In this document: piece after piece, positions 16,749 through 26,531 of the stretch
How positions within the stretch are numbered: position 1 is the first letter of the stretch
Layout: each line of letters starts with the position of its first letter
Assembly (NCBI RefSeq): GCF_004000435.1
Contig: NZ_RBVZ01000001.1
Span: forward strand, 871,536-935,535
Length of the DNA: 64,000 bases
Reading direction: 5' to 3'
From: Alexandriicola marinus
GTDB lineage: Bacteria; Pseudomonadota; Alphaproteobacteria; Rhodobacterales; Rhodobacteraceae
The notes under the pieces: generated by a model
What the model was told of the DNA's origin: nothing
The model's input: only the letters and a program-made list of their open reading frames with translations
Database searches by the model: none
Position numbers and translations under genes: made by a program

Positions 16749-18068
16749 ATGCTAAGTCTCTTCGCTGACCGGACCTATCGGCACCTCTTCCTCGCCCAGA
16801 TCGTGGCGCTTGTGGGAACCGGGCTGGCCACCGTCGCGCTTGGGCTTCTGGCCTATGATCTGGCCGGCGGCGACGCGGGGATGGTTCTGGGCACGGTCTT
16901 CACCATCAAGATGGTGGCCTATGTGGGCATCGCGCCCGTCGCCGGGGCCTTTGCCGCGCGGGTGAACCGGCGGCGGCTTCTCGTGGTGCTCGATCTCGTC
17001 CGCGCGGCTGCGGCCCTGTGCCTGCCTTTCGTCACCGAAATCTGGCAGGTCTATGTGCTGATCTTCGCTCTGCAATCGGCCTCGGCGGCCTTCACGCCGA
17101 CCTTTCAGGCCACGATCCCCGACGTTCTGCCCGACGAGGCGCGCTATACGCGGGCGCTGTCCCTGTCGCGTCTGGCCTATGATCTGGAGAATATCGCAAG
17201 CCCGACGCTGGCCGGACTTCTGCTCGCGGTGATGAGCTACAATTCCTTGTTCCTCGGAACGGTTCTGGGGTTCGCGGCCTCGGCGGCGCTTGTGGTGTCG
17301 GTCGTGCTGCCGGGGGCGAAACCGGCCGCGCCGCGGGGCATCTATGACCGCACGACGCGCGGCACCCGGATTTATCTGGCAACGCCGCGCCTGCGGGGAT
17401 TGCTGGCGCTCAACATCGCGGTCTCGGCGGGCGGGGCGATGGTTCTGGTGAATTCCGTTGTGCTGGTGCGTGGGGTGCTGGGGCTTGATCCGACGGCGCT
17501 GGCCTGGACGATGTTCGCCTTTGGTGCGGGATCGATGATCGCGGCGCTCGCCCTGCCGCGGCTGCTTGATCATGTGGCGGACCGGCCCGTGATGATCGGG
17601 GGCGCGATGGTGATCGTGCTGACACAGGCGGGCCTTGCCGGCTCGATCGCGGCAAGCGGGCTGGGATGGCCGGCCCTGTTGATCGCTTGGCTTGTCATGG
17701 GGGTGGGATATTCCGCGGTTCTTACGCCGTCGGGGCGGCTGTTGCGGCGCTCGTCCCATGCCGAGGACCGGCCGGCGTTGTTTGCTGCCCAGTTCGCACT
17801 CAGCCATGCGTGCTGGCTTGTGACCTATCCGCTTTCGGGCTGGCTGATGACGCGCTTTGGCCCCGTCGTGGCCCTGATCTGCCTCGCGATCCTGTCGGCG
17901 TCGGGGGCCCTGGCCGCGCTGCGCCTCTGGCCCCGCGAAGACCCCGAGACCTTTGTGCATACCCATGACAACCTGCCCCTTGATCACCCGCATCTGAAAG
18001 GCAACCGGCGGCATGCCCATCGCTTTGTCGTGGATGATGAGCACCCGCGCTGGGGATCGCAGCTCTGA
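16749..18068 (+). CDS. MFS transporter with histidine-rich C-terminal tail
   Basis: A 439-aa twelve-helix major facilitator. It starts at ATG 16749 behind GGTGGA with 8-nt spacing. The first helix region is LFLAQIVALVGTGLATVALG; the A-like loop region contains RVNRRRLLVVLD. The last ~45 residues form a cytosolic tail rich in His and Asp (FVHTHDNLPLDHPHL, then HAHRFVVDDEHPRW), reminiscent of metal-binding tails on metal-efflux MFS proteins such as NreB. It precedes the arsenic operon on the same strand with 82 bases between them, so a metal(loid) efflux role is plausible. The substrate is not determinable from sequence. Confidence 0.85.
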   Translation: MLSLFADRTYRHLFLAQIVALVGTGLATVALGLLAYDLAGGDAGMVLGTVFTIKMVAYVGIAPVAGAFAARVNRRRLLVVLDLVRAAAALCLPFVTEIWQVYVLIFALQSASAAFTPTFQATIPDVLPDEARYTRALSLSRLAYDLENIASPTLAGLLLAVMSYNSLFLGTVLGFAASAALVVSVVLPGAKPAAPRGIYDRTTRGTRIYLATPRLRGLLALNIAVSAGGAMVLVNSVVLVRGVLGLDPTALAWTMFAFGAGSMIAALALPRLLDHVADRPVMIGGAMVIVLTQAGLAGSIAASGLGWPALLIAWLVMGVGYSAVLTPSGRLLRRSSHAEDRPALFAAQFALSHACWLVTYPLSGWLMTRFGPVVALICLAILSASGALAALRLWPREDPETFVHTHDNLPLDHPHLKGNRRHAHRFVVDDEHPRWGSQL

Positions 18069-18082
18069 CAGCCCCCGAGCCT

Positions 18083-18099
18083 TCATGAATTTTTCATGA
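18083..18099. promoter_or_regulatory. Inverted repeat TCATGAA-N3-TTCATGA
   Basis: A perfect 7-bp dyad with a 3-nt AT spacer, 15 bases after the MFS stop and 51 bases before the arsR-arsC start. It fits a repressor or activator site for the arsenic operon, within the promoter region. Confidence 0.5.
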
Positions 18100-18130
18100 C
18101 ACGTCGGTTTAGGGCTTCGAATGGCCTCTT

Positions 18131-18150
18131 ATTTCGAATATTCGTGAAAT
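18131..18150. promoter_or_regulatory. Putative ArsR operator abutting the start codon
   Basis: ATTTCGAATATTCGTGAAAT contains the perfect palindrome CGAATATTCG (18135-18144) inside outer ATTTC/GAAAT arms. It ends directly at the ATG of the arsR-arsC fusion, consistent with autorepression. No clear Shine-Dalgarno is present here, so translation of the fusion may start from a short or leaderless message. Confidence 0.55.
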
Positions 18151-18990
18151 ATGGAAACAGAGATCTCATCCCGTCTCGCGATTCTGGGCCATCCGCAGCG
18201 GCTGGCGCTGTTCCGGTTGTTGATGCGCCGGTATCCCGACCACGTTCCCGCAGGCGAACTTGCCTCGGCGCTTGGCTGCAAGGCCTCGACCTTGTCGGCC
18301 TATCTTGCGTCCCTGATGCAGGCGGGGCTTGTCCGTCAGACGCGGGACGGGACGTCGCGTCTCTATGCAATCGACATGACACAGGTGGGGCGCACGCTCG
18401 ATTACCTGATGCTCGACTGCTGCCGGGGCCGACCCGACCTCTGCTCCCCGTTTTCAAAAGATGAAGGAGTGCGCCACGTGCCCCAGACCAAATTCAAGGT
18501 GCTGTTCATCTGCACCGGCAATTCCGCCCGCTCGATCCTTGCGGAATCGATCCTCCGCAGGGAGGGCGGTGACAGGTTCGAGGCCTATTCCGCAGGCACC
18601 CGCGCGAGATCGGAGCTGAACCCCGTGGCGCTCGAGGTGCTGGCGCAGAAGGGACATGACGTGTCCATGCTGCGTGCCAAGAACATCGCCGAGTTTCAGG
18701 GCGCCGGAGCCCCGACATTCGATTTCGTCTTCACGGTCTGCAATCGTGCCGCGAACGAGGATTGCCCGGCATGGCAGGGGCAGCCCGTCAGCGCCCATTG
18801 GGGCATGCCCGATCCGGTTGCGGTCGAGGGCACGGCTGCCGAGAAAAGCCTTGCGTTCCATCATGCCTACGGCGCGCTCCTCAACCGGATCAAGACCTTC
18901 ACAGCCCTGCCGATCGAGACGCTCGACCGGATCAGCCTTCAGCGCGCGGTCGATGATATCGCGCAGGTTGGCCGGGGGGTATCGGCATGA
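18151..18990 (+). CDS. ArsR repressor / ArsC arsenate reductase fusion
   Basis: A 279-aa two-domain protein. Residues 1-~90 are a winged-helix ArsR domain ([16 protein letters not shown], then the recognition region [18 protein letters not shown]). It ends with cysteines C90, C91 and C98 ([10 protein letters not shown]), arranged much like the C-terminal As(III) site known for the Acidithiobacillus ferrooxidans type of ArsR. Residues ~113-279 are a low-molecular-weight phosphatase-type arsenate reductase with P-loop CTGNSARS (C121) and the Cys-containing [13 protein letters not shown] region. An AAGGAG at 18464-18469 lies 8 bases before an in-frame GTG (18478, residue 110), so a free ArsC could also be made. 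It overlaps the GAPDH gene (ATGA). Confidence 0.92.
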   Translation: METEISSRLAILGHPQRLALFRLLMRRYPDHVPAGELASALGCKASTLSAYLASLMQAGLVRQTRDGTSRLYAIDMTQVGRTLDYLMLDCCRGRPDLCSPFSKDEGVRHVPQTKFKVLFICTGNSARSILAESILRREGGDRFEAYSAGTRARSELNPVALEVLAQKGHDVSMLRAKNIAEFQGAGAPTFDFVFTVCNRAANEDCPAWQGQPVSAHWGMPDPVAVEGTAAEKSLAFHHAYGALLNRIKTFTALPIETLDRISLQRAVDDIAQVGRGVSA

Positions 18991-19985
18991 CGGTCTATGC
19001 GATCAACGGCCTTGGCCGGATCGGGAAGCTGGCCCTGCGTCCCTTGCTGGAACGGGGCGCACAGATCGCCTGGATCAATGACGCGGTCGGCGATCCCGAG
19101 ATGCATGCGCATCTGCTGGAGTTCGACACCGTCCATGGCCGCTGGCCCGCCGGGTTTGCGCATGACGAGAACAGCATCACAATCGGGGGCACACGGCTGC
19201 CCTTCATCGGGACGCGTGATCTGTCGGCGCTCCCGCTCGATGGCGTGGACGTAGTCATCGACTGCACCGGCGTCTTCAAGTCCGAGGCGGCCCTTGCCCC
19301 CTATTTCGAGGCCGGGGTGAAGCGGGTTGTCGTCTCGGCGCCGGTCAAGGACGGGCCGACCGCGAATATCGTCTACGGCGTGAACGAGGGCACCTATGCT
19401 CCCGAGAAACACCGCATCATCACCGCCGCAAGCTGCACGACGAATTGCCTCGCGCCCGTGGTTAAGGTTCTGCATGAAAAGATCGGGATAAAGCACGGGT
19501 CAATCACGACAATCCATGATGTCACCAATACCCAGACCATCGTCGATCGCCCGGCCAAGGATCTGCGCCGCGCGCGATCTGCGCTGAATTCTCTGATCCC
19601 GACGACAACGGGCTCGGCGACAGCGATCACGCTGATCTACCCCGAACTCAAGGGCCGGCTGAACGGTCATGCAGTCCGGGTGCCGCTCTTGAATGCCTCC
19701 CTGACGGACTGCGTCTTCGAGATGTCGCGGGATACGACGGTCGAAGAGGTCAACGGCCTGTTCAGGGCCGCCTCCGAAGGCGCGCTGAAGGGTATCCTCG
19801 GATACGAGACCCGGCCGCTTGTCTCGGCCGACTACACCAACGACACCCGCTCGAGCATCATCGACGCGCCCTCCACCATGGTGGTCAATGGAACGCAGGT
19901 GAAGGTCTATGCATGGTATGACAACGAGATGGGCTATGCGCACCGGCTCGTCGATGTGGCGTTCATGGTCGGAGCGGCGCCGTGA
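18987..19985 (+). CDS. ArsJ-associated glyceraldehyde-3-phosphate dehydrogenase
   Basis: A 332-aa GAPDH with N-terminal NAD-binding motif ([19 protein letters not shown]) and catalytic motif [12 protein letters not shown]. In ars operons paired with arsJ, this enzyme forms 1-arseno-3-phosphoglycerate from glyceraldehyde-3-phosphate and arsenate, which ArsJ then exports. It overlaps both neighbours by 4 nt (ATGA with arsR-arsC, GTGA with arsJ). Context, not sequence alone, separates it from glycolytic GAPDH. Confidence 0.93.
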   Translation: MTVYAINGLGRIGKLALRPLLERGAQIAWINDAVGDPEMHAHLLEFDTVHGRWPAGFAHDENSITIGGTRLPFIGTRDLSALPLDGVDVVIDCTGVFKSEAALAPYFEAGVKRVVVSAPVKDGPTANIVYGVNEGTYAPEKHRIITAASCTTNCLAPVVKVLHEKIGIKHGSITTIHDVTNTQTIVDRPAKDLRRARSALNSLIPTTTGSATAITLIYPELKGRLNGHAVRVPLLNASLTDCVFEMSRDTTVEEVNGLFRAASEGALKGILGYETRPLVSADYTNDTRSSIIDAPSTMVVNGTQVKVYAWYDNEMGYAHRLVDVAFMVGAAP

Positions 19986-21250
19986 GTGACAAGGCCGAGG
20001 GCCTGAGCGCCTATATCGCCGTCACCGCGGCCTACTGGGCCTTCATGCTGACGGACGGGGCGCTGCGGATGCTGGTCCTGCTGCATTTCCATACGCTGGG
20101 CTTTTCGCCAGTGCAGCTTGCCTATCTCTTCGTGCTCTATGAAATCGCGGGCATGATCACGAACCTGTCGGCGGGCTGGCTCGCGGCGCGGTTCGGGCTG
20201 ACCTCGACGCTTTATGCCGGGCTCGGCCTTCAGGTTGTGGCGCTTCTCGCGCTGGCGCAGCTTGATCCGGACTGGGCGATCGGCCTGTCGGTCGCCTATG
20301 TCATGGTCGTTCAGGGGGCGAGCGGCGTGGCCAAGGATCTGGCCAAGATGTCGTCGAAATCGGCGGTCAAGCTTCTGGCGCCGGAGGAAGGTGGTGGGCT
20401 GTTTCGCTGGGTCGCGTTGCTGACCGGATCAAAGAACGCGGTCAAGGGCCTTGGTTTTCTGCTGGGGGCCGCACTTCTGGCCATTTCGGGTTTTGTCGGG
20501 GCTGTGCTTGTCATGGCCGCGGTTCTGGGCGTGATCCTGATCGCCGTCGTCATCGCGATGCCACCGGGCTTGCCCAGAGGCCGAAAGGGGGCCAGGGTTT
20601 CGGACGTGTTCTCGAAATCGGCCAACGTCAACTGGCTGAGCGCGGCCCGTGTCTTCCTGTTCGGTGCGCGGGATGTCTGGTTCGTGGTCGGGATCCCTGT
20701 CTATTTCTATGCCGTCCTGTCGGACGGCACGGAGGCGGGCAACCGGGCGGCCTTCTTCATGATCGGAACGTTCATGGCGCTTTGGATCATCCTTTATGGT
20801 GGCGTTCAGGCGCTGGCGCCCCGGATATTGCGCGCGGCCACCCGACCGGAGAGCGCGTTGATCCGCGCGGCACGCGGCTGGGCCCTGGCGCTCGCGGCGG
20901 TGCCGCTGGCCCTGACAATCGCCGCGCTTGTTGCGCCGGGGCCGGCGCCATGGCTGACGGCCAGCCTAGTTGTCGGGCTTCTGGCCTTCGGCGCGATCTT
21001 TGCCGTGAATTCCGCGCTGCATTCCTATCTTATCCTTGCCTTTACCCGGGCCGAACGTGTGACGATGGATGTGGGGTTCTACTACATGGCCAATGCGGGG
21101 GGCCGGCTGGCGGGCACGATCCTGTCGGGCCTGACCTATCAATTGGGCGGGCTGCCCCTGATGCTGGGCACGGCCACGGTGATGGTCGCTCTGTCGGCGC
21201 TGGCGGCCGGCCGGCTGACGGCCGGGCAGGGCGGGGTGGCCCCGGCATGA
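19982..21250 (+). CDS. arsJ: Organoarsenical efflux MFS transporter ArsJ
   Basis: A 422-aa MFS protein with the ArsJ-type N-terminus ([20 protein letters not shown], then [20 protein letters not shown]). It starts at a GTG overlapping the GAPDH stop. It exports 1-arseno-3-phosphoglycerate, which hydrolyses outside and so removes arsenate from the cell without reduction. Its stop overlaps the ACR3 start. Confidence 0.93.
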   Translation: MSDKAEGLSAYIAVTAAYWAFMLTDGALRMLVLLHFHTLGFSPVQLAYLFVLYEIAGMITNLSAGWLAARFGLTSTLYAGLGLQVVALLALAQLDPDWAIGLSVAYVMVVQGASGVAKDLAKMSSKSAVKLLAPEEGGGLFRWVALLTGSKNAVKGLGFLLGAALLAISGFVGAVLVMAAVLGVILIAVVIAMPPGLPRGRKGARVSDVFSKSANVNWLSAARVFLFGARDVWFVVGIPVYFYAVLSDGTEAGNRAAFFMIGTFMALWIILYGGVQALAPRILRAATRPESALIRAARGWALALAAVPLALTIAALVAPGPAPWLTASLVVGLLAFGAIFAVNSALHSYLILAFTRAERVTMDVGFYYMANAGGRLAGTILSGLTYQLGGLPLMLGTATVMVALSALAAGRLTAGQGGVAPA

Positions 21251-22254
21251 GCGGGTTCGAGCGGTATCTGAGCCTCTGGATCGCGCTGGCCATGGCGGCG
21301 GGCATCCTTCTGGGGGCGGTGGCGCCCGCGCTGATCGAGGCGATCGCAGCGGCCGAGGTGGCCCGCGTGAACCTCGTCGTGGCGGTCCTGATCTGGGCGA
21401 TGGTCTATCCGATGATGGTGGGCGTCGATCCGTCGAGCCTGCGGGACGTGGTCAAACAGCCACGCGGTCTGGCCATCACTCTGGTGGTCAACTGGCTGAT
21501 CAAGCCGTTCACGATGGCAGCACTCGGCGTTGTGTTCTTCGAGGTGGTCTTTGCCGATCTGATCGACCCCGAAGATGCGCAGCAATACATCGCCGGCCTG
21601 ATCCTGCTGGGGGCCGCGCCTTGCACGGCGATGGTCTTCGTCTGGTCGCAACTGACCCGCGGGGACGAGGGCTATACCCTGCTGCAGGTCTCGGTGAACG
21701 ACGTGATCATGGTTTTTGCCTTCGCGCCGATCGTGGCCTTCCTTCTGGGGGTGACGGATATCGTCGTCCCGTGGGGCACGCTGGTCCTGTCAGTCGTGCT
21801 GTTCGTGGCCTTGCCTCTGGCGGCGGGCTTGCTGACCCGCGCCCGGCTGGGGACGGCGTCGCGGATCGCGGCCTTCCGCGACCGGATCAAGCCGTGGTCG
21901 ATGGTGGGGCTGATCGCGACGGTCATGATCCTGTTCGGGCTTCAGGGGCAGGTGATTCTCGACGGGCCGATGGTGATCGCGCTGATCGCCGTTCCGATCG
22001 TGATCCAGTCCTACGGGATCTTCGCGCTGGCCTATGCGGCGGCATTCGTCATGCGGGTGCCGCACCGAATCGCGGCGCCCTGCGCGCTGATCGGCACGTC
22101 GAACTTCTTCGAACTCGCCGTCGCGGTGGCGATCAGCCTGTTCGGGCTGAATTCCGGGGCGGCGCTTGCGACCGTCGTGGGCGTTCTGGTCGAGGTTCCG
22201 GTCATGCTGTCGCTGGTGGCCTTTGCCAACCGCACCCGAACGCGATTCTCCTGA
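21247..22254 (+). CDS. acr3: ACR3 family arsenite efflux permease
   Basis: A 335-aa ten-helix protein. It shows the ACR3 features [10 protein letters not shown], the conserved Cys in [19 protein letters not shown], and the late Glu segment [20 protein letters not shown]. It exports As(III) made by the ArsC domain using the proton gradient. The start ATG at 21247 overlaps the arsJ stop (ATGA), making it the last gene of a four-gene operon. Confidence 0.94.
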   Translation: MSGFERYLSLWIALAMAAGILLGAVAPALIEAIAAAEVARVNLVVAVLIWAMVYPMMVGVDPSSLRDVVKQPRGLAITLVVNWLIKPFTMAALGVVFFEVVFADLIDPEDAQQYIAGLILLGAAPCTAMVFVWSQLTRGDEGYTLLQVSVNDVIMVFAFAPIVAFLLGVTDIVVPWGTLVLSVVLFVALPLAAGLLTRARLGTASRIAAFRDRIKPWSMVGLIATVMILFGLQGQVILDGPMVIALIAVPIVIQSYGIFALAYAAAFVMRVPHRIAAPCALIGTSNFFELAVAVAISLFGLNSGAALATVVGVLVEVPVMLSLVAFANRTRTRFS

Positions 22255-22398
22255 AACGCGACGACAGGTCATCGCGCGGTTGTTTCCTGATCGGGGGTGG
22301 GTATGATGGCGCCTGTCAATTGGGGGCCGGAAAGCGGGAAACGCTGTCTCTGGCATATTCGTGACAAAAAAAATGGAAAAAACAGGAAGGTATAGAAG

Positions 22399-23964
22399 AT
22401 GTCGAATGACACCTATGGGAAAAGCATGACCACGCGCCGGGCCGTTCTTGGCTCGGGGGCGGCGATTGCCGGCCTCGCGATGACCGGTCTGGGAGCAGGG
22501 CCCGCGCGGGCCCAGCAGCGCGGCGGCACTTTCCGTGTTGCGAAAGGCCACGGCAACACGACCGATACGCTCGATCCGGCGACCTGGACCAACGGGTTCA
22601 TGCTGGGCCTGTCCTACGGCATACATGGCTATTTGACCGGCTTTGCCCGTGACGGCAGCATCGAGCCGCAAATCGCTGAAAGCTGGGAGGCGTCGGCCGA
22701 TGCCTCTGTCTGGCGGTTCAACATCCGTCAGGGTGTGACATTCCACGATGGGATGACGCTGACGCCGGAACATGTTGCGACATCGATCAATTATCATCGT
22801 GGCGACGATTCCACATCCGCCGCGAAGCCGCTTCTCGAGGCGGTGCAGGACATCTCGATCGATGGCAATGCGGTTGTCTTCACACTCGACGCCGGAAACG
22901 CCGACTTCCCCGCCGCTCTGACAGACTATCATCTGACGATCATGCCTCCGGGTGACGATCGCGGGATCGACTGGCGCTCGGGCAATGGATGCGGACCTTA
23001 TCGTCTGGTGAGCTTCCAGCCGGGTGTGCTGGCCACGTTTGCGCGCAATACCAACGACTGGGATCAGAACCGGGGCTTCTTTGACGAAGTCGAGATGCTC
23101 TCGATCATCGACCTCAACGCCCGGACGACCGCGCTCATCACCGGCGATGTCCATTGTATCGACAAGCTCGATCTCAAGACCGCGGGGCTTCTGGGTCGCG
23201 ACCCGAACGTGACCATCGAATCGGTTGCAGGCAACCAGCACTACACATTTGCCATGCACGCCAACACGGCTCCGTTCGATGACGTGAATGTCCGGCTCGC
23301 TCTGAAGTACGGGATCAACCGGCAGGAGCTTGTCGACAAGATCCTCTTCGGCTTCGGCTCCGTCGGCAACGACCACCCGATCGGTCAGGGCCAGCGCTTC
23401 TTCAACACCGAGCTGGCACAGACGGAATACGATCCCGATCGCGCCCGGTTCCATTTGACCGAGGCGGGTCTGGATGGCCTGAGCGTCCGGCTTTCGGCCG
23501 CTGACGCAGCCTTCCCGGGTGCGGTGGATGCCGCGACGCTCTTCCAGGCCTCGGCGGCAAGCGCCGGGATCGAGATCGACGTCAACCGCGTTCCCAGCGA
23601 TGGCTACTGGTCCGATGTCTGGCTGAAGGATCCCTTCTCGGCCGTCTATTGGGGTGGTCGCCCGACGGAAGACGCGATGTTCACCACGGCCTATGCTGCC
23701 GATGCGGCATGGAACGATACCAAGTGGCAGAACGCGCGGTTCAACGAGCTTCTCGTGACAGCGCGGGCCGAGCTCGACGATGCAAAACGTCGGGAGATGT
23801 ATTACGAGATGCAGGCCATCGTGAACCAGGACGGCGGCGCGATCATCCCGATGTTCGCCAGCTACGTGTTTGCCCTGCGCCCCGGGATCGAGACCGGCGG
23901 CGTCTATTCCTCGCATTGGGATATGGATGGCGAACGCTGGATGGAGCGTTGGTCGTTCGCATAA
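22399..23964 (+). CDS. Orphan ABC transporter substrate-binding protein, family 5, Tat-exported
   Basis: A 521-aa periplasmic protein of the DppA/OppA family. The N-terminus has a twin-arginine signal (TTRRAVLGSGAAIAGLAM). Family segments are PQIAESWEASADASVWRFNI and RQGVTFHDGMTLTPEHVATS. A GGAAGG about 8 bases before the ATG supports the start. No permease or ATPase genes adjoin it; a strong terminator follows. It may serve a transporter encoded elsewhere or act in sensing. Ligand (peptide, opine, nickel or other) unknown. Confidence 0.9.
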   Translation: MSNDTYGKSMTTRRAVLGSGAAIAGLAMTGLGAGPARAQQRGGTFRVAKGHGNTTDTLDPATWTNGFMLGLSYGIHGYLTGFARDGSIEPQIAESWEASADASVWRFNIRQGVTFHDGMTLTPEHVATSINYHRGDDSTSAAKPLLEAVQDISIDGNAVVFTLDAGNADFPAALTDYHLTIMPPGDDRGIDWRSGNGCGPYRLVSFQPGVLATFARNTNDWDQNRGFFDEVEMLSIIDLNARTTALITGDVHCIDKLDLKTAGLLGRDPNVTIESVAGNQHYTFAMHANTAPFDDVNVRLALKYGINRQELVDKILFGFGSVGNDHPIGQGQRFFNTELAQTEYDPDRARFHLTEAGLDGLSVRLSAADAAFPGAVDAATLFQASAASAGIEIDVNRVPSDGYWSDVWLKDPFSAVYWGGRPTEDAMFTTAYAADAAWNDTKWQNARFNELLVTARAELDDAKRREMYYEMQAIVNQDGGAIIPMFASYVFALRPGIETGGVYSSHWDMDGERWMERWSFA

Positions 23965-23986
23965 GATGTGACCGCGAGACAGGATC

Positions 23987-24020
23987 GGGCCGGGATGCGT
24001 TCGCGCGTCCCGGCCCTTTT
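23987..24020 (+). terminator. Rho-independent terminator with UUCG loop
   Basis: A 13-bp GC-rich stem (left arm 23987-23999, right arm 24004-24016, one T-G wobble) capped by TTCG and followed by TTTT. It lies between convergent genes (the family 5 binding protein and the FGGY kinase) and ends the plus-strand transcript. Confidence 0.85.
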
Positions 24021-24023
24021 CGT

Positions 24024-25511
24024 TCAGTCGCCCCGGCGACCGTGCCGCAGCCGCTCTGTTACCGGCTTGACCCCTTCATAGAGCGCGCGGAACGCGGCGA
24101 AGCGATCTTCCGCGAGCGCCGATGCTGACGGATCGGGCTCGAAGCTGCGGTCCGTGACGACGAGCGAACGGGCGGCCTGTGCCAGATCGGGCATCTCGCC
24201 CGAGGCGACCCCCGCCATCACCAGCGCGCCCATGGCGCCGGCCTCGGGTGCGGCGACCCGGTCGAGCCTGCGGCCCAGCGCATCAGCCCGTATGCCGCAC
24301 CAGATATCCGACCGCGCGCCGCCGCCGCCATGGCGCAGCGCGGTGATCCGGCGGGCGCCGCTTTGCTCGATCGCCTCGATGGCCAGCCGCGCGGCGAAGG
24401 CCACGCCCTCCATGACCGCGGCCACCATCTCTGCCGGTCCGGTCGATAATGTCAGCCCGGCAAAGGCCCCCCGCGACGACGCGTCCCACAGGGGCGCCCG
24501 CTCGCCCTCCAGATGGGGCAGGAACAGGGGGCTCGTCGCCGTGATGTGCGCGGCCCCGGCAAGGGACGACAGGTCCCCGATGTCCCGGCCCAGCAGCCGC
24601 GCGACCCAGCCGAGCGAGGCGCCGCCCGATTGCGTCGGCCCGGCGTGCAGCGTGATGCCGCGCCAGTCGGGGAATGTGATGATGCCCGGCGCGCCGGGCC
24701 GGTCTGAGGAAATCAGGCCCAGAACCTCGCTCGTGCCCGACAGATACATCGCCTCGCCATCCGCCGCGACGCCAAGCCCGAACATGCTCGCCCAGGCATC
24801 CATCGTGCCATTGGCCACGGGCACGCCCGCGAAGGGCAGGCCGTCCCGGACCCGTCCCACGATATCGAGCGGGTCGCGCAAGGGCGGGAGCCGGTCCGCG
24901 GCCTCATCGATCAGGGCGAGGACCGCACCGGCATAGCGCAGATCGGTGCCTACAAGCCCGACGGAGGAGAGCGGGTCGGTCACGACCTCGCCGGTCAGGC
25001 GGGCGATGATGTGATCCTTGGGAAGCATCAGATGCACGGCCTCTGACCACATCCCGGGCGCTGTCTCCGCAAACCACGCCATGCGCGCAAGGGCGTGGCT
25101 GGCATCTATGGGGATCGGCGCGCCGAGGGCGCGCGTCTTGGCATCGGGGTCAATCGCCGCATCCAGCCGGGCCGCCTGCGCGGCGGCACGGGTGTCCTGC
25201 CATGTCAGCGCGGGGTGAAGCGGCATGCCTAAAGCGTCGGTCGGCAGATGTGTGTTGACCTGCGACGTGATCCCGATCGCCACAACGTCGCCCGCGCGCG
25301 GATGCGCGGCAAAGCGGTGGAGCGCGGCTTCCACATGGTGCATCCATGCGGCCGGGTTCTGCAGGGCCGCGCCGGGGGACGGACGGTCCGTGTCATGGTG
25401 GCCGGAATAGGCGTCGAGCCGGGCGCCGCCGGGGGCGCCCATCACCGCCTTGACCGAGCTTGTTCCCACGTCGATGCCGATGAAGACCGGCCCTGTTTCC
25501 CCGCTATGCAT
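24024..25511 (-). CDS. FGGY family carbohydrate kinase (xylulokinase-like)
   Basis: A 495-aa sugar kinase. The N-terminal phosphate-binding motif is FIGIDVGTSSVKAVMGAPGG. Later segments are GITSQVNTHLP, WQDTRA, the FGGY signature-like region YLSGTSEVLGL and the C-terminal ADP site RITALRHGGGGARSDIW. The ATG at 25511 has GAGGCAGG upstream; longer frames run into the divergent transporter promoter. It faces a ribose/xylose-type ABC transporter gene set, so it probably phosphorylates the imported pentose, ketose or polyol. Exact substrate not assignable. Confidence 0.9.
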   Translation of the reverse strand: MHSGETGPVFIGIDVGTSSVKAVMGAPGGARLDAYSGHHDTDRPSPGAALQNPAAWMHHVEAALHRFAAHPRAGDVVAIGITSQVNTHLPTDALGMPLHPALTWQDTRAAAQAARLDAAIDPDAKTRALGAPIPIDASHALARMAWFAETAPGMWSEAVHLMLPKDHIIARLTGEVVTDPLSSVGLVGTDLRYAGAVLALIDEAADRLPPLRDPLDIVGRVRDGLPFAGVPVANGTMDAWASMFGLGVAADGEAMYLSGTSEVLGLISSDRPGAPGIITFPDWRGITLHAGPTQSGGASLGWVARLLGRDIGDLSSLAGAAHITATSPLFLPHLEGERAPLWDASSRGAFAGLTLSTGPAEMVAAVMEGVAFAARLAIEAIEQSGARRITALRHGGGGARSDIWCGIRADALGRRLDRVAAPEAGAMGALVMAGVASGEMPDLAQAARSLVVTDRSFEPDPSASALAEDRFAAFRALYEGVKPVTERLRHGRRGD

Positions 25512-25609
25512 TACCTGCCTCTTCGCCGTTGCCGGATATGGACCATCCTGTGGCCTTATGACAATCTTACCGCCGGCCCAGGGGCCAGACCATAGGGAGA
25601 GGACAGAAG

Positions 25610-26524
25610 ATGACGCTTCGCAAGACACTTATCGGGTTTGCCGCAGCCGCCGGAATGGCGGCCCCGTTGTCGGCTCAGGAGGTGGCGGTGATCACCCCAT
25701 ACCTCGCGCAGCCGGGCACGCAATTCTATGTGGACGGCTTTTCCGCCCGCGCCGAGGAACTGGGCTGGGATGTCAACGTCATCGACACCGCGGGCGACGT
25801 GGCCGCCGTCATCAGCCGGATCGAGGACGTCGTGACACAGGGCGTGGACGCCATCGTCATCAACGTCGATCCGGCCCAGATCGGCGCGGGCCTGAGCGTG
25901 GCCGCCGATGCGGGCATCCCTGTCGTGGGCATGGATGCGGGCAGCGATCCTCTGGTTGCCGTCAACGTCACCTCCAACGGCTACGCGATGGCCGTCGAGA
26001 CCTCTGTCTATGTCGCCAACCGGATCGGCGGCGAGGGCAACGTCGTGATGTTCACCTTCGATCCCTTCCCGCCGGTGCAGGTGCGCGGCGTGATCGCGGA
26101 CGCGGTCTTCGGCAACTACCCTGACATCGAGGTGATCGACCGGATCACCCCGGACGTCAGCGACGGTGGCATCGCCGACAGCCGCGCCCAGATGGAGGCG
26201 CTTCTGGCCGCCAACCCCGAGCCGGGCAGCATCTCGGCCGTCTGGGCCGCATGGGATCAGCCGGCCATCGGTGCGCTTCAGGCCATCCAGGCCGCGGGCC
26301 GCGAGGGCGAAGGCATCGTCATCACCGGCATCGACGCCAACCCGCAGGCCCGCGAGGCGATCGCCTCGGGCGGCAATTTCGAAGCCTCGGTCGCGCAGGA
26401 TTTCGAACAGATCGGCGCCACCACCGCCGACAGCGTGGCCCGCATCCTGTCGGGGGCCGATATCGTGCAGCGCGTGGTCTATGTGCCGACCCGCCTGATC
26501 ACTGCCGCCAACGCCGACGAATGA
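25610..26524 (+). CDS. Sugar ABC transporter substrate-binding protein (ribose/xylose type)
   Basis: A 304-aa periplasmic protein with Sec signal (MTLRKTLIGFAAAAGMAAPL, cleavage near SAQ) and a Peripla_BP_4-type fold. Characteristic parts are DVVTQGVDAIVINVDP, DAGIPVVGMDAG and the hinge region ISAVWAAWDQPAIGALQA. GGGAGAGGACAGAAG precedes the ATG. The 98-bp divergent spacer to the kinase must hold both promoters. It is separated from the ATPase gene by a 12-bp stem-loop. Confidence 0.93.
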   Translation: MTLRKTLIGFAAAAGMAAPLSAQEVAVITPYLAQPGTQFYVDGFSARAEELGWDVNVIDTAGDVAAVISRIEDVVTQGVDAIVINVDPAQIGAGLSVAADAGIPVVGMDAGSDPLVAVNVTSNGYAMAVETSVYVANRIGGEGNVVMFTFDPFPPVQVRGVIADAVFGNYPDIEVIDRITPDVSDGGIADSRAQMEALLAANPEPGSISAVWAAWDQPAIGALQAIQAAGREGEGIVITGIDANPQAREAIASGGNFEASVAQDFEQIGATTADSVARILSGADIVQRVVYVPTRLITAANADE

Positions 26525-26531
26525 TCCCGAT

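Noticed and set aside
22360-22395. A-rich run before the orphan binding protein as a terminator of the ars operon
   Set aside because: There is no stem next to it; A-runs on the plus strand do not form a U-tract for plus-strand termination.
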